A stretch of 35,074 bases of DNA. Source: Betaproteobacteria bacterium (GTDB taxonomy: Bacteria; Pseudomonadota; Gammaproteobacteria; Burkholderiales; Methylophilaceae). Under the pieces are notes generated by a model. It was not told the origin of the DNA and did no database searches. It worked only from the letters and a program-made list of their open reading frames with translations. A program made the position numbers and the translations under genes. Where the stretch lies: positions 1 to 35,074 of the forward strand of contig VGHQ01000010.1 of NCBI GenBank assembly GCA_016868195.1. Reading direction: 5' to 3'. Shown here piece by piece: positions 27,689 through 35,074 of this stretch; positions within the stretch are counted from its first letter, which is position 1; each line of letters opens with the position of its first letter.

Positions 27689-28831
27689 CTAAGTATTGTT
27701 TAACGAGGTTTCTTTAAATTTATCGGTATTTGTTATTTGGCTTACTTCATAAACTTCGAGGATGGCTTCTTTTAAAAGTTCAATCCCCTCGCCTGTCTTT
27801 GCAGATAACTGAATAGATGAAATTCTACCATATTCATCCCTTTCATGATTTGCCTTTATATCAAGCCTATCAATTTGATTTAAAACAAGAATCTGAGGTA
27901 TAGAGGAGGCTTTAATTTCCTCTAAAATCTTATGGACTGCGATGATTTGCTCATGATGATTGGGGTTAGCCATATTGACGACATGAAGTAATAAGTCGGC
28001 TTCTCTTGATTCTTCTAGCGTTGATTTAAAAGCTTCAATTAAGGTCGTAGGAAGTGACTTTATAAAACCGACGGTATCGGATACGACACATTCCACCCCC
28101 TCTCCTATAAAGAGCTTTCTTGAAGTTGTATCAAGTGTTGCAAAAAGTTGATTCATGGCTAATGTATCGGCACGCGTGAGTTGATTAAAGAGTGTCGATT
28201 TGCCTGCGTTCGTATAACCTACGATTGAAATATTAAGCACACTCGGACGACTTCGTTTTTTTCGCTGCATGGTGCGTTGTCGTTTTAATTTATCGAGTTT
28301 TTCTTTTAACTGCTTTATTCGAAGCCTCAACATTCGGCGATCAAGTTCTAATTGCTTTTCACCAGGGCCACCTCTCACACCAATACCACCCTTTTGTCTC
28401 TCTAAATGGCTCCAGCCTTTAATTAACCGAGCAGATAAGTGATCAAGTTGTGCCAACTCCACTTGGAGTTTACCCTCATGACTTTTTGCACGCTTTGCGA
28501 AAATAAATAAGATAAGTGCAGTGCGATCTAAAATGAGCGCACTAAAGTATTTTTCTAAATTACGTTCTTGTGAGGGGCTTAAATTGTGATTAAAAATCAC
28601 CGTATCTGCCTTTGATTCTTGGATGATGAATTTCACTTCTTCAGCCTTTCCTGAACCTAAAAAATATTTAGGGTCAGGCGCTGATTTTTTAATATTGACC
28701 GTACTGACAATTTTCATATCAGCGCTTAAAACTAACTCTTTTATTTCTTCGACACTCTCTTCGAAATCGACATCACCAAAATTAATACTGATGACACAAG
28801 CGGACTTACCTTCATTCGGGCGTTCAAACAT
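27689..28831 (-). CDS. hflX: Ribosome-associated GTPase HflX
   Basis: GTPase that binds the 50S subunit and splits stalled ribosomes, for example during heat stress. The 380 residues show the N-terminal HflX domain (DPKYFLGSGKAEEVKF, VIFNHNLSPSQERNLEK), the coiled region with GGIGVRGGPGEKQLELDRR, and the G domain: G1 GYTNAGKSTLFN, the TLDTTSRKL switch, G3 DTVGFI and G4 NQID. ATG at 28829-28831 overlaps the hfq stop by one base (TAATG), indicating coupled translation as in enterobacteria. Confidence 0.96.
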   Translation of the reverse strand: MFERPNEGKSACVISINFGDVDFEESVEEIKELVLSADMKIVSTVNIKKSAPDPKYFLGSGKAEEVKFIIQESKADTVIFNHNLSPSQERNLEKYFSALILDRTALILFIFAKRAKSHEGKLQVELAQLDHLSARLIKGWSHLERQKGGIGVRGGPGEKQLELDRRMLRLRIKQLKEKLDKLKRQRTMQRKKRSRPSVLNISIVGYTNAGKSTLFNQLTRADTLAMNQLFATLDTTSRKLFIGEGVECVVSDTVGFIKSLPTTLIEAFKSTLEESREADLLLHVVNMANPNHHEQIIAVHKILEEIKASSIPQILVLNQIDRLDIKANHERDEYGRISSIQLSAKTGEGIELLKEAILEVYEVSQITNTDKFKETSLNNT

Positions 28832-29067
28832 TAATCGACATCTACTGGAGGCTCGATATTGACATTGCGCATAGGCACAATCGTTGAAATAGCATGTTTG
28901 TAAACTAATTGGCTGACTGTGTTCTTGAGGAGAATAGCGTACTGATCAAATGATTCAATATTACCTTGTAATTTAATACCATTCATTAAGTAAATAGAGA
29001 CGGACACATGTTCTTTTCTGAGCTGATTTAAAAAATCATCTTGTAAGTGTGTGCTCTTTTTATCCAT
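28831..29067 (-). CDS. hfq: RNA chaperone Hfq
   Basis: Sm-like hexameric protein that pairs small RNAs with mRNAs. I chose ATG 29065-29067 (78 residues, [20 protein letters not shown]) because GGA lies seven bases upstream; an in-frame TTG four codons earlier (29077-29079) would give an atypical N-terminus. The Sm1 region [20 protein letters not shown] and Sm2 [11 protein letters not shown] are intact, including the YKHA distal/proximal-site segment. The C-terminal tail is very short, as in many betaproteobacteria. Hfq implies small-RNA regulation in this streamlined genome. Confidence 0.96.
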   Translation of the reverse strand: MDKKSTHLQDDFLNQLRKEHVSVSIYLMNGIKLQGNIESFDQYAILLKNTVSQLVYKHAISTIVPMRNVNIEPPVDVD

Positions 29068-29085
29068 AGTCAATTCCAAATAAAG

Positions 29086-30477
29086 TTATAAGTAAAGATT
29101 TAAACGCTTCAAAGTTTCATCCCGCCCTAATATAGCCATCACTGCATCAATGCTTGGAGATTGTGCAATGCCTGTCAAAACGACCCGGAGTGGCATCGCA
29201 AGTTTTGGAAATTTAACCGCATGTGATGTCACGACTTCATTCATAGCATTATGAATGGCTTCTTTCGTCCAATCAATCTCAATTAAAGCCGCTTGAAAAA
29301 TTTTTATAAGGCTTAATGCTTCGTCATTAATATGTTTTGCAAAATCTTCTGGATTCGGCTTTTGGTACTCAAATACGTAAGCGATATCTTTAGCAAGCGT
29401 GGTGAGATGATTTGCTCGTTCACGGTGAATTTCAATCGATTTCTTTAAAAGATCAGCATCAATAGGCGTCTTAATAAGCGCTTTTAAATAAGATTCGATC
29501 GCAACGCTTATACGATCGAGCGGTAATGTTTTAATGTAATGGCTATTCAACCAATCTAATTTTTCGGTATTGAATTGTGCCGATGAAGAAGTAATATGGT
29601 CAAAATCAAACCATTGACAAAAGTCAGTCGTACTAAAAATTTCATCGTCACCGTGGCTCCATCCAAGGCGCGCTAAATAATTAAGGATGGCTTCAGGCAA
29701 GTATCCTTGATCAAAATATTGCATCACACTCACAGCCCCATGTCTTTTAGATAATTTTTGGCCATCATCTCCTAGAATCATCGACAAATGAGCATAAGCT
29801 GGGACATTTGCGTTCAAAGCTTTTAAAAGATTAATCTGACGTGGCGTATTATTAATATGGTCATCACCTCGAATCACATGGGTCACTTTCATTTCCCAAT
29901 CATCAATAACCACACAAAAGTTATATGTGGGTGTACCATCGGATCTTGCAATAATCAAATCATCAAGCTCTTCATTGGCAATCGTGATCTCACCTTTCAC
30001 TAAATCACGCCAAGAGACATTGCCCGATGTTGGATTCTTAAAACGAACAACAGGTTTTATATCTTGAGGAATGGTGGGTAAATTTTTTCCAGGTTCAGGA
30101 CGCCATTTACCATCATATTTGGGTTTCAAGCCTGCTTTCATTTGTGTTTCACGAAGTATTTCTAATTCTTCTTTAGATGAATAACAAAGATAAGCTTTAT
30201 CATCTTTCACTAACTGATCAATATATTTTTTATAAACTGCTGTACGATGTGTTTGATAGATTGGACCATCATCATAATCAAGATGAAGCCAAGTCATGCC
30301 ATCCATAATAGCTTTCACCGCTTCAGGAGTAGATCTTTCTAGATCGGTATCTTCAATACGTAAAATAAATTGACCATGATTTTTTTTAGCATAGGCCCAA
30401 GAAAATAATGCAGTTCTCGCACCTCCAATATGAAGATAACCTGTGGGGCTTGGCGCAAAACGTGTCACAACGGTCAT
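29086..30477 (-). CDS. gltX: Glutamyl-tRNA synthetase
   Basis: Class I aminoacyl-tRNA synthetase charging tRNA-Glu. The 463-residue protein has the HIGH-type motif in FAPSPTGYLHIGGARTALF near residue 7, the KLSKRHG motif (KMSKS equivalent), and DLIIARSDGTPTYNF and VTHVIRGDDHINNT between them; the C-terminal part is the helical anticodon-binding domain. Whether it also charges tRNA-Gln (needing GatCAB) cannot be read here. Located between rimO (12-base gap) and hfq (18 bases to the chosen ATG), same strand. Confidence 0.96.
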   Translation of the reverse strand: MTVVTRFAPSPTGYLHIGGARTALFSWAYAKKNHGQFILRIEDTDLERSTPEAVKAIMDGMTWLHLDYDDGPIYQTHRTAVYKKYIDQLVKDDKAYLCYSSKEELEILRETQMKAGLKPKYDGKWRPEPGKNLPTIPQDIKPVVRFKNPTSGNVSWRDLVKGEITIANEELDDLIIARSDGTPTYNFCVVIDDWEMKVTHVIRGDDHINNTPRQINLLKALNANVPAYAHLSMILGDDGQKLSKRHGAVSVMQYFDQGYLPEAILNYLARLGWSHGDDEIFSTTDFCQWFDFDHITSSSAQFNTEKLDWLNSHYIKTLPLDRISVAIESYLKALIKTPIDADLLKKSIEIHRERANHLTTLAKDIAYVFEYQKPNPEDFAKHINDEALSLIKIFQAALIEIDWTKEAIHNAMNEVVTSHAVKFPKLAMPLRVVLTGIAQSPSIDAVMAILGRDETLKRLNLYL

Positions 30478-30489
30478 AGATATTTTTTC

Positions 30490-31809
30490 TTAAAGATTAG
30501 GGCCTGCAAATAAATCATGTTGATCATAAGATTCAATTTTAACATCGACAAAATCACCTGGCTTTAAAAGCTTGCCATCTCGCAAATAAACTTTGCCATC
30601 AATATCAGGTGCATCTGCCATAGATCTCGCAATCGCAACGTCCCCTTGGTGATCATCTACTAAAACAGTAAGTGTTTGCCCGACTTTATTTGCAAGTTTT
30701 TTGTGGCTGATACGTGCTTGTGTTTCCATAAATCTTTGTAATCGCTCTTCTTTCATTTCTTCCGGAACCTGACCTTCTAAAAGATTAGCACTCGCACCAT
30801 CCACAGGCGAGTATTTGAAACAACCTACTCGATCTAATTGAGCATGTTCTAAAAAATCTAAAAGCGCTTCAAATTCAGCATCCGTCTCACCTGGAAAACC
30901 TACGATAAAAGTACTTCGTATCGTGATATCCGGACAGATTTCTCTCCATTTGTTGATACGCAAAAGATTATTTTCAGAACTTGCAGGTCGTTTCATTAAT
31001 TTTAAAATACGTGGACTTGCATGTTGAAAAGGTACATCAAGGTAAGGCAAAATCAATCCTTCAGACATCAAAGGAATGATGTCATCGACATGAGGATAAG
31101 GATAGACATAATGCATTCTGATCCATACACCTAATGATCCCAAAGCCTCTGCTAAATCATAAAGCTTGGTTTTAATTGGGCGTCCATGCCAAAAGCCACT
31201 TCGATATTTCACATCCACACCATATGCACTTGTATCTTGTGAAATCACTAAAATTTCAGATACACCGCTATTCACCAAAGTTTCAGCCTCGCTCATCACA
31301 TCATCAATTGAACGACTGACGAGATCACCTCGCATGGAAGGAATAATACAAAATGAACATCGATGATTACAGCCTTCTGAAATTTTCAAATAAGCATAAT
31401 GCTTCGGGGTTAGACGCACACCTTGTGGAGGCACCAAATCACTAAAAGGATCATGTGGTTTTTCTAAGTGCGTATGCACAGCCGTCATGACTTCGTTTAA
31501 TGCATGCGGCCCTGTAATCGCAAGTAAATTTGGATATTCTTCTTCAATGATTTCTTTTTTGGCACCTAAACAACCTGTCACAATCACTTTGCCATTCTTT
31601 TTAACGGCTTCCCCAATCGCATCCATGGATTCTTTGACCGCTGAATCAATAAAACCACAAGTATTGACCACCACTAAATCTGCATCTTGGTATGACTTTG
31701 CAATGTCATAACCTTCGGCACGAAGTTGTGTCAAAATACGCTCTGAATCAGAACCTGCTTTAGGACAACCTAAGGATACAAAACCTACTTTAGGGATGGA
31801 AGACGCCAT
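30490..31809 (-). CDS. rimO: Ribosomal protein uS12 methylthiotransferase RimO
   Basis: Radical-SAM enzyme that adds a methylthio group to the conserved aspartate of ribosomal protein S12. The 439 residues contain the N-terminal UPF0004 domain with three cluster cysteines ([25 protein letters not shown]), the radical-SAM motif [13 protein letters not shown], and a C-terminal TRAM domain. SLGCPKA is the RimO hallmark and distinguishes it from MiaB. The ATG overlaps by one base the stop of the ZIP transporter upstream, so the two genes are coupled. Confidence 0.96.
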   Translation of the reverse strand: MASSIPKVGFVSLGCPKAGSDSERILTQLRAEGYDIAKSYQDADLVVVNTCGFIDSAVKESMDAIGEAVKKNGKVIVTGCLGAKKEIIEEEYPNLLAITGPHALNEVMTAVHTHLEKPHDPFSDLVPPQGVRLTPKHYAYLKISEGCNHRCSFCIIPSMRGDLVSRSIDDVMSEAETLVNSGVSEILVISQDTSAYGVDVKYRSGFWHGRPIKTKLYDLAEALGSLGVWIRMHYVYPYPHVDDIIPLMSEGLILPYLDVPFQHASPRILKLMKRPASSENNLLRINKWREICPDITIRSTFIVGFPGETDAEFEALLDFLEHAQLDRVGCFKYSPVDGASANLLEGQVPEEMKEERLQRFMETQARISHKKLANKVGQTLTVLVDDHQGDVAIARSMADAPDIDGKVYLRDGKLLKPGDFVDVKIESYDQHDLFAGPNL

Positions 31810-32606
31810 TAACCCTCAACGATCCATTTAGTCATAGCAACCGATGCAATACCTAATGCAATTAAGATGACTTGAAATATAGTGGAACGTAATTCTGTTT
31901 TCTTATGAAGTCCTGGAATTAAATCCGCAATGGATACATAAATCATACTGGAAGCTGCGAGCGCTAAAATAAAGGGCACCCAATCCATCATGGATTCCAG
32001 AATAAAATAAGCTAGGAGTCCACCTAGTACAGTAGAAAAACTTGCGAGCAAGTTAAAGATAAAAGCCTCTTTTTTCTTATAACCTGAATGGAGCAGAATT
32101 AAAAAATTACCCACCTCTTGAGGAATCTCGTGCGCAATAATAGCCAAAGCTGTGACAATGCCAACACTCGTGCTCACCATAAACGCTGAACCGATTAAAA
32201 TACCGTCCACAAAATTATGAAACAAATCTCCCACCATGATCATGCTGCCACTTCGTCCTTCGTCATGCGCATGCTGGTGGCTTTTAGAATTATGGTCATC
32301 CGGATGCAAATCATGCACTTCACAATAATCGCCATGACAGTGACGCCACAAAAGTAATTTTTCAAGCACAAAGAATAAAAGAATGCCAAATAAAACAACA
32401 AAGGTTGTCGTTTGAATATAATTTGTGAGTTTAAAGGCCTGCGGCAATATTTCTAAAAAGACAGCACCTAACATCGCCCCTACGGCGTAACTCACTAAAT
32501 GTGAGATAAAGTGTATTCTCGAATGAAGTGTCACAAGCGCTGCTGTGATCACACTTAGTAAGCCACCTATAAAGCAGGAAGATAAAATCCAAAGAAGTGT
32601 ATGCAT
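31809..32606 (-). CDS. ZIP family divalent metal transporter
   Basis: Predicted uptake carrier for zinc or related divalent ions across the inner membrane. The 265-residue protein has about eight membrane segments; helix IV-V hold the metal-site motifs [13 protein letters not shown] and [14 protein letters not shown], the ZIP signature. The cytoplasmic loop (about residues 88-118) is rich in His, Asp and Glu with HCHGDYC, a usual metal-sensing loop. Metal preference is not readable; ZIP members carry Zn, Fe, Mn or Cd. A TATAAT lies about 35 bases upstream of the ATG. Start of a transcript that may continue through rimO and gltX. Confidence 0.92.
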   Translation of the reverse strand: MHTLLWILSSCFIGGLLSVITAALVTLHSRIHFISHLVSYAVGAMLGAVFLEILPQAFKLTNYIQTTTFVVLFGILLFFVLEKLLLWRHCHGDYCEVHDLHPDDHNSKSHQHAHDEGRSGSMIMVGDLFHNFVDGILIGSAFMVSTSVGIVTALAIIAHEIPQEVGNFLILLHSGYKKKEAFIFNLLASFSTVLGGLLAYFILESMMDWVPFILALAASSMIYVSIADLIPGLHKKTELRSTIFQVILIALGIASVAMTKWIVEG

Positions 32607-32635
32607 GAAATTAAATTGAAATCTAAAATGTAAGC

Positions 32636-32641
32636 ATTATA
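32636..32641 (-). promoter_or_regulatory. Candidate -10 box for the ZIP-rimO-gltX unit
   Basis: The minus strand reads TATAAT about 30 bases upstream of the ZIP ATG in a 61-base gap after pgeF, so this array probably restarts here. No good -35 hexamer was found. Confidence 0.45.
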
Positions 32642-32667
32642 TCGAAACTTGAAATAATTGGATGTCT

Positions 32668-33402
32668 TTATGATGCAATCCAAATGAGGGAAGCCATACG
32701 ACCGGTTTCACCATCTCGTCGATAGGAAAAATAATCCTTATGATGAGCGAATGTGCAATAGTCTTCAGTCACACTCGCACCGTAAATTTGACTAACACCG
32801 TATGCATGAAGACGAATTTTAGCGAGTCTATAAATATCAGCTAACCATTTTTGATTAGATACTGACTTAAAAGCTTTTTCAGCCTCATCATGTTTTTCAC
32901 AAAAACTATCTTTCACTTCACTGCCTACCTCAAAATGATTTTGACTGATGGCAGGGCCTAACCATATCAGTATTTCATGCGCTGGAAGATTCATTTTATG
33001 TAGTGTATTTTCAATCACGCCATTTAAAAGACCTCGCCAGCCTGCATGAATGGCCGCGACTATTGTGCCATCGTTATTTGTAATTAACAAAGGTAAGCAG
33101 TCTGCTGTTTGCACTGCACATACAATATTTTTATCTTTTGTGAAGCTCGCATCGGCATTTAATAGAGGTGATGGTAACTCGACCACATCACTACTATGTG
33201 TTTGATTTAGCCAATATGGTTTACTAGGTAAATATTGATTTAATAATCCCCGATTAAAATCGACAGCATTGATATCGTCATTCACGTGTGTGGCTATATT
33301 AAAACTGCTAAATTTGCCTTGACTTTTTCCACCTAACCTTAGGGTTTGCATGGATTTAATATGGGAAGGTACTGGCCATTCAGGAATAAAAAAATTACTC
33401 AT
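32668..33402 (-). CDS. pgeF: Peptidoglycan editing factor PgeF (YfiH family, multicopper polyphenol oxidase-like)
   Basis: Removes UDP-MurNAc dipeptide variants carrying L-Ser instead of L-Ala and so keeps peptidoglycan correct; formerly annotated as laccase-domain protein. The protein is about 244 residues. The conserved metal-binding residues occur in NQTHSSDVVEL, VQTADCLPLLI, IHAGWRGLLNGVIENT and GPAISQNHFEVG. The start is chosen as ATG 33402 (or 33405) because GGAGG precedes them and a longer frame to 33444 lies wholly inside rluD. It overlaps the rluD stop, the usual betaproteobacterial order rluD-pgeF. Confidence 0.93.
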   Translation of the reverse strand: MSNFFIPEWPVPSHIKSMQTLRLGGKSQGKFSSFNIATHVNDDINAVDFNRGLLNQYLPSKPYWLNQTHSSDVVELPSPLLNADASFTKDKNIVCAVQTADCLPLLITNNDGTIVAAIHAGWRGLLNGVIENTLHKMNLPAHEILIWLGPAISQNHFEVGSEVKDSFCEKHDEAEKAFKSVSNQKWLADIYRLAKIRLHAYGVSQIYGASVTEDYCTFAHHKDYFSYRRDGETGRMASLIWIAS

Positions 33403-34441
33403 CATCCTCCAAAATATCGTCATCCATATCGTCACTTGACTCATCTAGATATTCTTCAAAACCCAAATCATCTAATGAATCCAAAACGTCTGACTGTTCT
33501 AACCTAATCATCTCAAGTAGGTTTTTCATATCCTCTGGTAGATCGATAGACCACTCCATCGCTTCACCACTTAATGGATGCATGAGTCCTAATCGAATCG
33601 CATGAAGCGCTTGACGATGAAAGCCTAATATATGTTGACGCAGTGCATCACTCATCGATTTAATTGGCATAATGCTTTTTAAACCATAGACAGGGTCACC
33701 CACAATAGGTGCTTTTAAATATTGCATATGAACTCGAATTTGATGCGTACGGCCTGTTTCAAGATTGCATCTTAAATAAGTATGCACACCAAATCGTTCT
33801 AAAATTTCATAATGGGTAATCGCAGGCTTGCCTGATAAATGAATCGCCATACGTGTGCGAATGGAAGGATGCCTTCCGATCGGTTGATTGACTACCCCAT
33901 TTTTCCATAGCTGCCCCCAGACAATCGCGCGATATTCTCTTTTCACTGTTCTTGCTTGAAGTTGTTGTACTAAATATGTTTGCGCGCTTAAGGTTTTAGC
34001 CACAACCAAAAGCCCACTCGTTTCCTTGTCTAAGCGATGCACAATGCCACAACGAGGCATATGTGCGATATCAGGGATATGATGAAGGAGTGCATTAAGC
34101 AGTGTGCCTGACCAATTACCTAGTGCAGGGTGAACCACCATGCCTGCAGGTTTATTAATCACAAGTAACGCCTCATCTTCAAAAATAATATCGAGTGGAA
34201 TTGCCTCAGGTAAAAATGCATGATGCTCTGGATTTTGTTGGACGATGATTTTGATTTCATCCCCTGCATAAACCTTATGTTTTGAAGACACAGGTAATTG
34301 ATTGACAAATACAAACTCATCCTTGATCCACGCTTGTAATTTTGAACGTGAAAATTCAGGCAAGAGTTGTTGCAAAGCGACATCCACCCTTAAGCCAGCA
34401 TGACTTTCAGGGATGACCAATAATCTTTCATCATGACTCAT
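33395..34441 (-). CDS. rluD: 23S rRNA pseudouridine(1911/1915/1917) synthase RluD
   Basis: Makes three pseudouridines in helix 69 of 23S rRNA. The 348-residue protein has the N-terminal S4 RNA-binding domain (LRVDVALQQLLPEFSRSKLQ onward) and the catalytic RsuA/RluA domain with INKPAGMVVHP, the catalytic Asp in HRLDKETSGLLV, and LETGRTHQIRVHM. The C-terminal end is unusual: the last 29 residues contain 16 Asp/Glu and no Lys or Arg, and the codons there include the Shine-Dalgarno and start of pgeF. Start ATG at 34439-34441; it diverges from bamD with 42 bases between. Confidence 0.95.
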   Translation of the reverse strand: MSHDERLLVIPESHAGLRVDVALQQLLPEFSRSKLQAWIKDEFVFVNQLPVSSKHKVYAGDEIKIIVQQNPEHHAFLPEAIPLDIIFEDEALLVINKPAGMVVHPALGNWSGTLLNALLHHIPDIAHMPRCGIVHRLDKETSGLLVVAKTLSAQTYLVQQLQARTVKREYRAIVWGQLWKNGVVNQPIGRHPSIRTRMAIHLSGKPAITHYEILERFGVHTYLRCNLETGRTHQIRVHMQYLKAPIVGDPVYGLKSIMPIKSMSDALRQHILGFHRQALHAIRLGLMHPLSGEAMEWSIDLPEDMKNLLEMIRLEQSDVLDSLDDLGFEEYLDESSDDMDDDILEDDE

Positions 34442-34443
34442 AA

Positions 34444-34452
34444 TGCTATAAT
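34444..34452 (+). promoter_or_regulatory. Extended -10 promoter of bamD
   Basis: TGCTATAAT is a perfect extended -10 element (TGn followed by TATAAT) 32 bases upstream of the bamD ATG. A -35 would fall inside the start of rluD and is not well conserved, as is common for extended -10 promoters. Confidence 0.6.
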
Positions 34453-34483
34453 TCTTCGTGTATTTTTAAAGTTAAAGGTTTGT

Positions 34484-35074
34484 ATGCGTATTCTGACAGT
34501 CGTTATTATGATGCTTTTTCTGGAGTCTTGTGCCATTTTTGGACCCCCAACGGAACTCGATGATACAAAAGGTTTATCAGCTGAACGTATTTATGAAAAA
34601 GCTTCGGAACGGATGACAAGTAGTGACTATAAAAAGGCAGTTGAATATTTAAAAAAATTAGAATCGCGTTATCCCAATAGTAAATTTGGAGCTCAAGCAC
34701 AACTTGATATGGCTTATGCTTTCTATAAGCAAGAAGACGCAGCCCAATGTGTGTCTACCGTTGAGCGCTTTATTAAAATACATCCTAATCATCCTAATCT
34801 TGATTACGCTTACTACCTAAAAGGGGTGGCTTACTTTAAACAACGAGGATTGATCGAAAAGGTAACACTTCAGGATATTAGCGATCGTGATCCTAAAATA
34901 CTTAGGCAATCCTTCCTTGCATTCAAAGACTTGCTCTCGCTCTTTCCTGAAACGCGCTATAGCAAAGATGCCACTGAGCGTATGATTTATTTAAAGAATA
35001 AATTAGCGGATCATGAACTTCATGTCGCGCGTCATTACATGAAAGTGAATGCTTATATTGCAGCATTAAACCGC
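34484..35074 (+). CDS. bamD: Outer membrane protein assembly factor BamD (3'-truncated by the window)
   Basis: Lipoprotein of the BAM complex that inserts beta-barrel proteins into the outer membrane. 197 residues are visible of about 250; the frame is open to the window end. The N-terminus is a lipoprotein signal (residues 1-15) with lipobox LESC and lipidation site C16. TPR-like repeats follow: ERIYEKASERMTSSDYKKAV, KKLESRYPNSKFGAQAQLD, MAYAFYKQEDAAQCVSTVER, FIKIHPNHPNLDYAYYLKG, and the conserved QRGLIEKVTLQDISDRDP then FPETRYSKDA. Divergent from rluD, the common betaproteobacterial arrangement. Confidence 0.95.
   Translation, partial: MRILTVVIMMLFLESCAIFGPPTELDDTKGLSAERIYEKASERMTSSDYKKAVEYLKKLESRYPNSKFGAQAQLDMAYAFYKQEDAAQCVSTVERFIKIHPNHPNLDYAYYLKGVAYFKQRGLIEKVTLQDISDRDPKILRQSFLAFKDLLSLFPETRYSKDATERMIYLKNKLADHELHVARHYMKVNAYIAALNR

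Noticed and set aside
33403-33444. Longer pgeF start inside rluD
   Set aside because: The extra N-terminal residues come from antisense-free but out-of-frame rluD acidic-tail codons and do not match the YfiH family; GGAGG precedes the ATG at 33402-33405.

Overview
The window is an AT-rich, gene-dense piece of a bacterial chromosome. It most likely comes from a streamlined methylotrophic betaproteobacterium of the Methylophilaceae (the Methylopumilus/OM43 kind). The main reason is the ribulose monophosphate (RuMP) block on the minus strand: 3-hexulose-6-phosphate synthase (hxlA), 6-phospho-3-hexuloisomerase (hxlB) and transaldolase (tal), with PEP synthase next to it. The gene order hfq-hflX-hflK-hflC-DUF2065-hisZ-purA and the set mtaD-ubiG-gph also fit a betaproteobacterium. 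The assignment is inferred from family content; no similarity search was run.

Layout. 1-2393: 3' part of an RND efflux permease (+), convergent with pabB (-). 3824-6303: hxlB, hxlA and tal (-), with terminator-like hairpins after hxlA and after hxlB and a strong promoter before hxlA. 6304-6760: the only long non-coding gap, between divergent tal and ppsA. 6761-9942: ppsA and its regulator ppsR (+). 9946-11073: a secreted glutathione peroxidase-like protein (-) and an unrecognised secreted protein (+). 11081-15169: fumarase and aconitase B (-). 15261-15351: tRNA-Ser(GGA). 15555-17516: an ExaC/AldB-type aldehyde dehydrogenase and its DUF779 partner (+), separated by a terminator that touches the DUF779 start codon. 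17546-20244: SRP RNA, dnaX, ybaB and recR (+). 20241-34441: fourteen minus-strand genes in near-continuous array (rluD, pgeF, ZIP transporter, rimO, gltX, hfq, hflX, hflK, hflC, DUF2065, hisZ, purA, mtaD, ubiG, gph, read from high to low coordinates; rluD-pgeF form the first unit). 34484-35074: 5' part of bamD (+).

How the genes work together. hxlA and hxlB fix formaldehyde onto ribulose 5-phosphate and isomerise the product to fructose 6-phosphate; transaldolase helps regenerate the acceptor, and ppsA/ppsR control PEP formation from pyruvate. Aconitase, fumarase and the aldehyde dehydrogenase belong to central carbon and aldehyde oxidation. The right half is translation, RNA regulation, membrane quality control, purine/histidine synthesis and S-adenosyl nucleoside salvage.

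No mobile element, CRISPR array, prophage or defence island was seen. The most notable signals are regulatory: two in-phase slippery sequences in dnaX that would each yield a short gamma subunit, the terminator abutting the DUF779 start, and the promoter/hairpin architecture of hxlA-hxlB.
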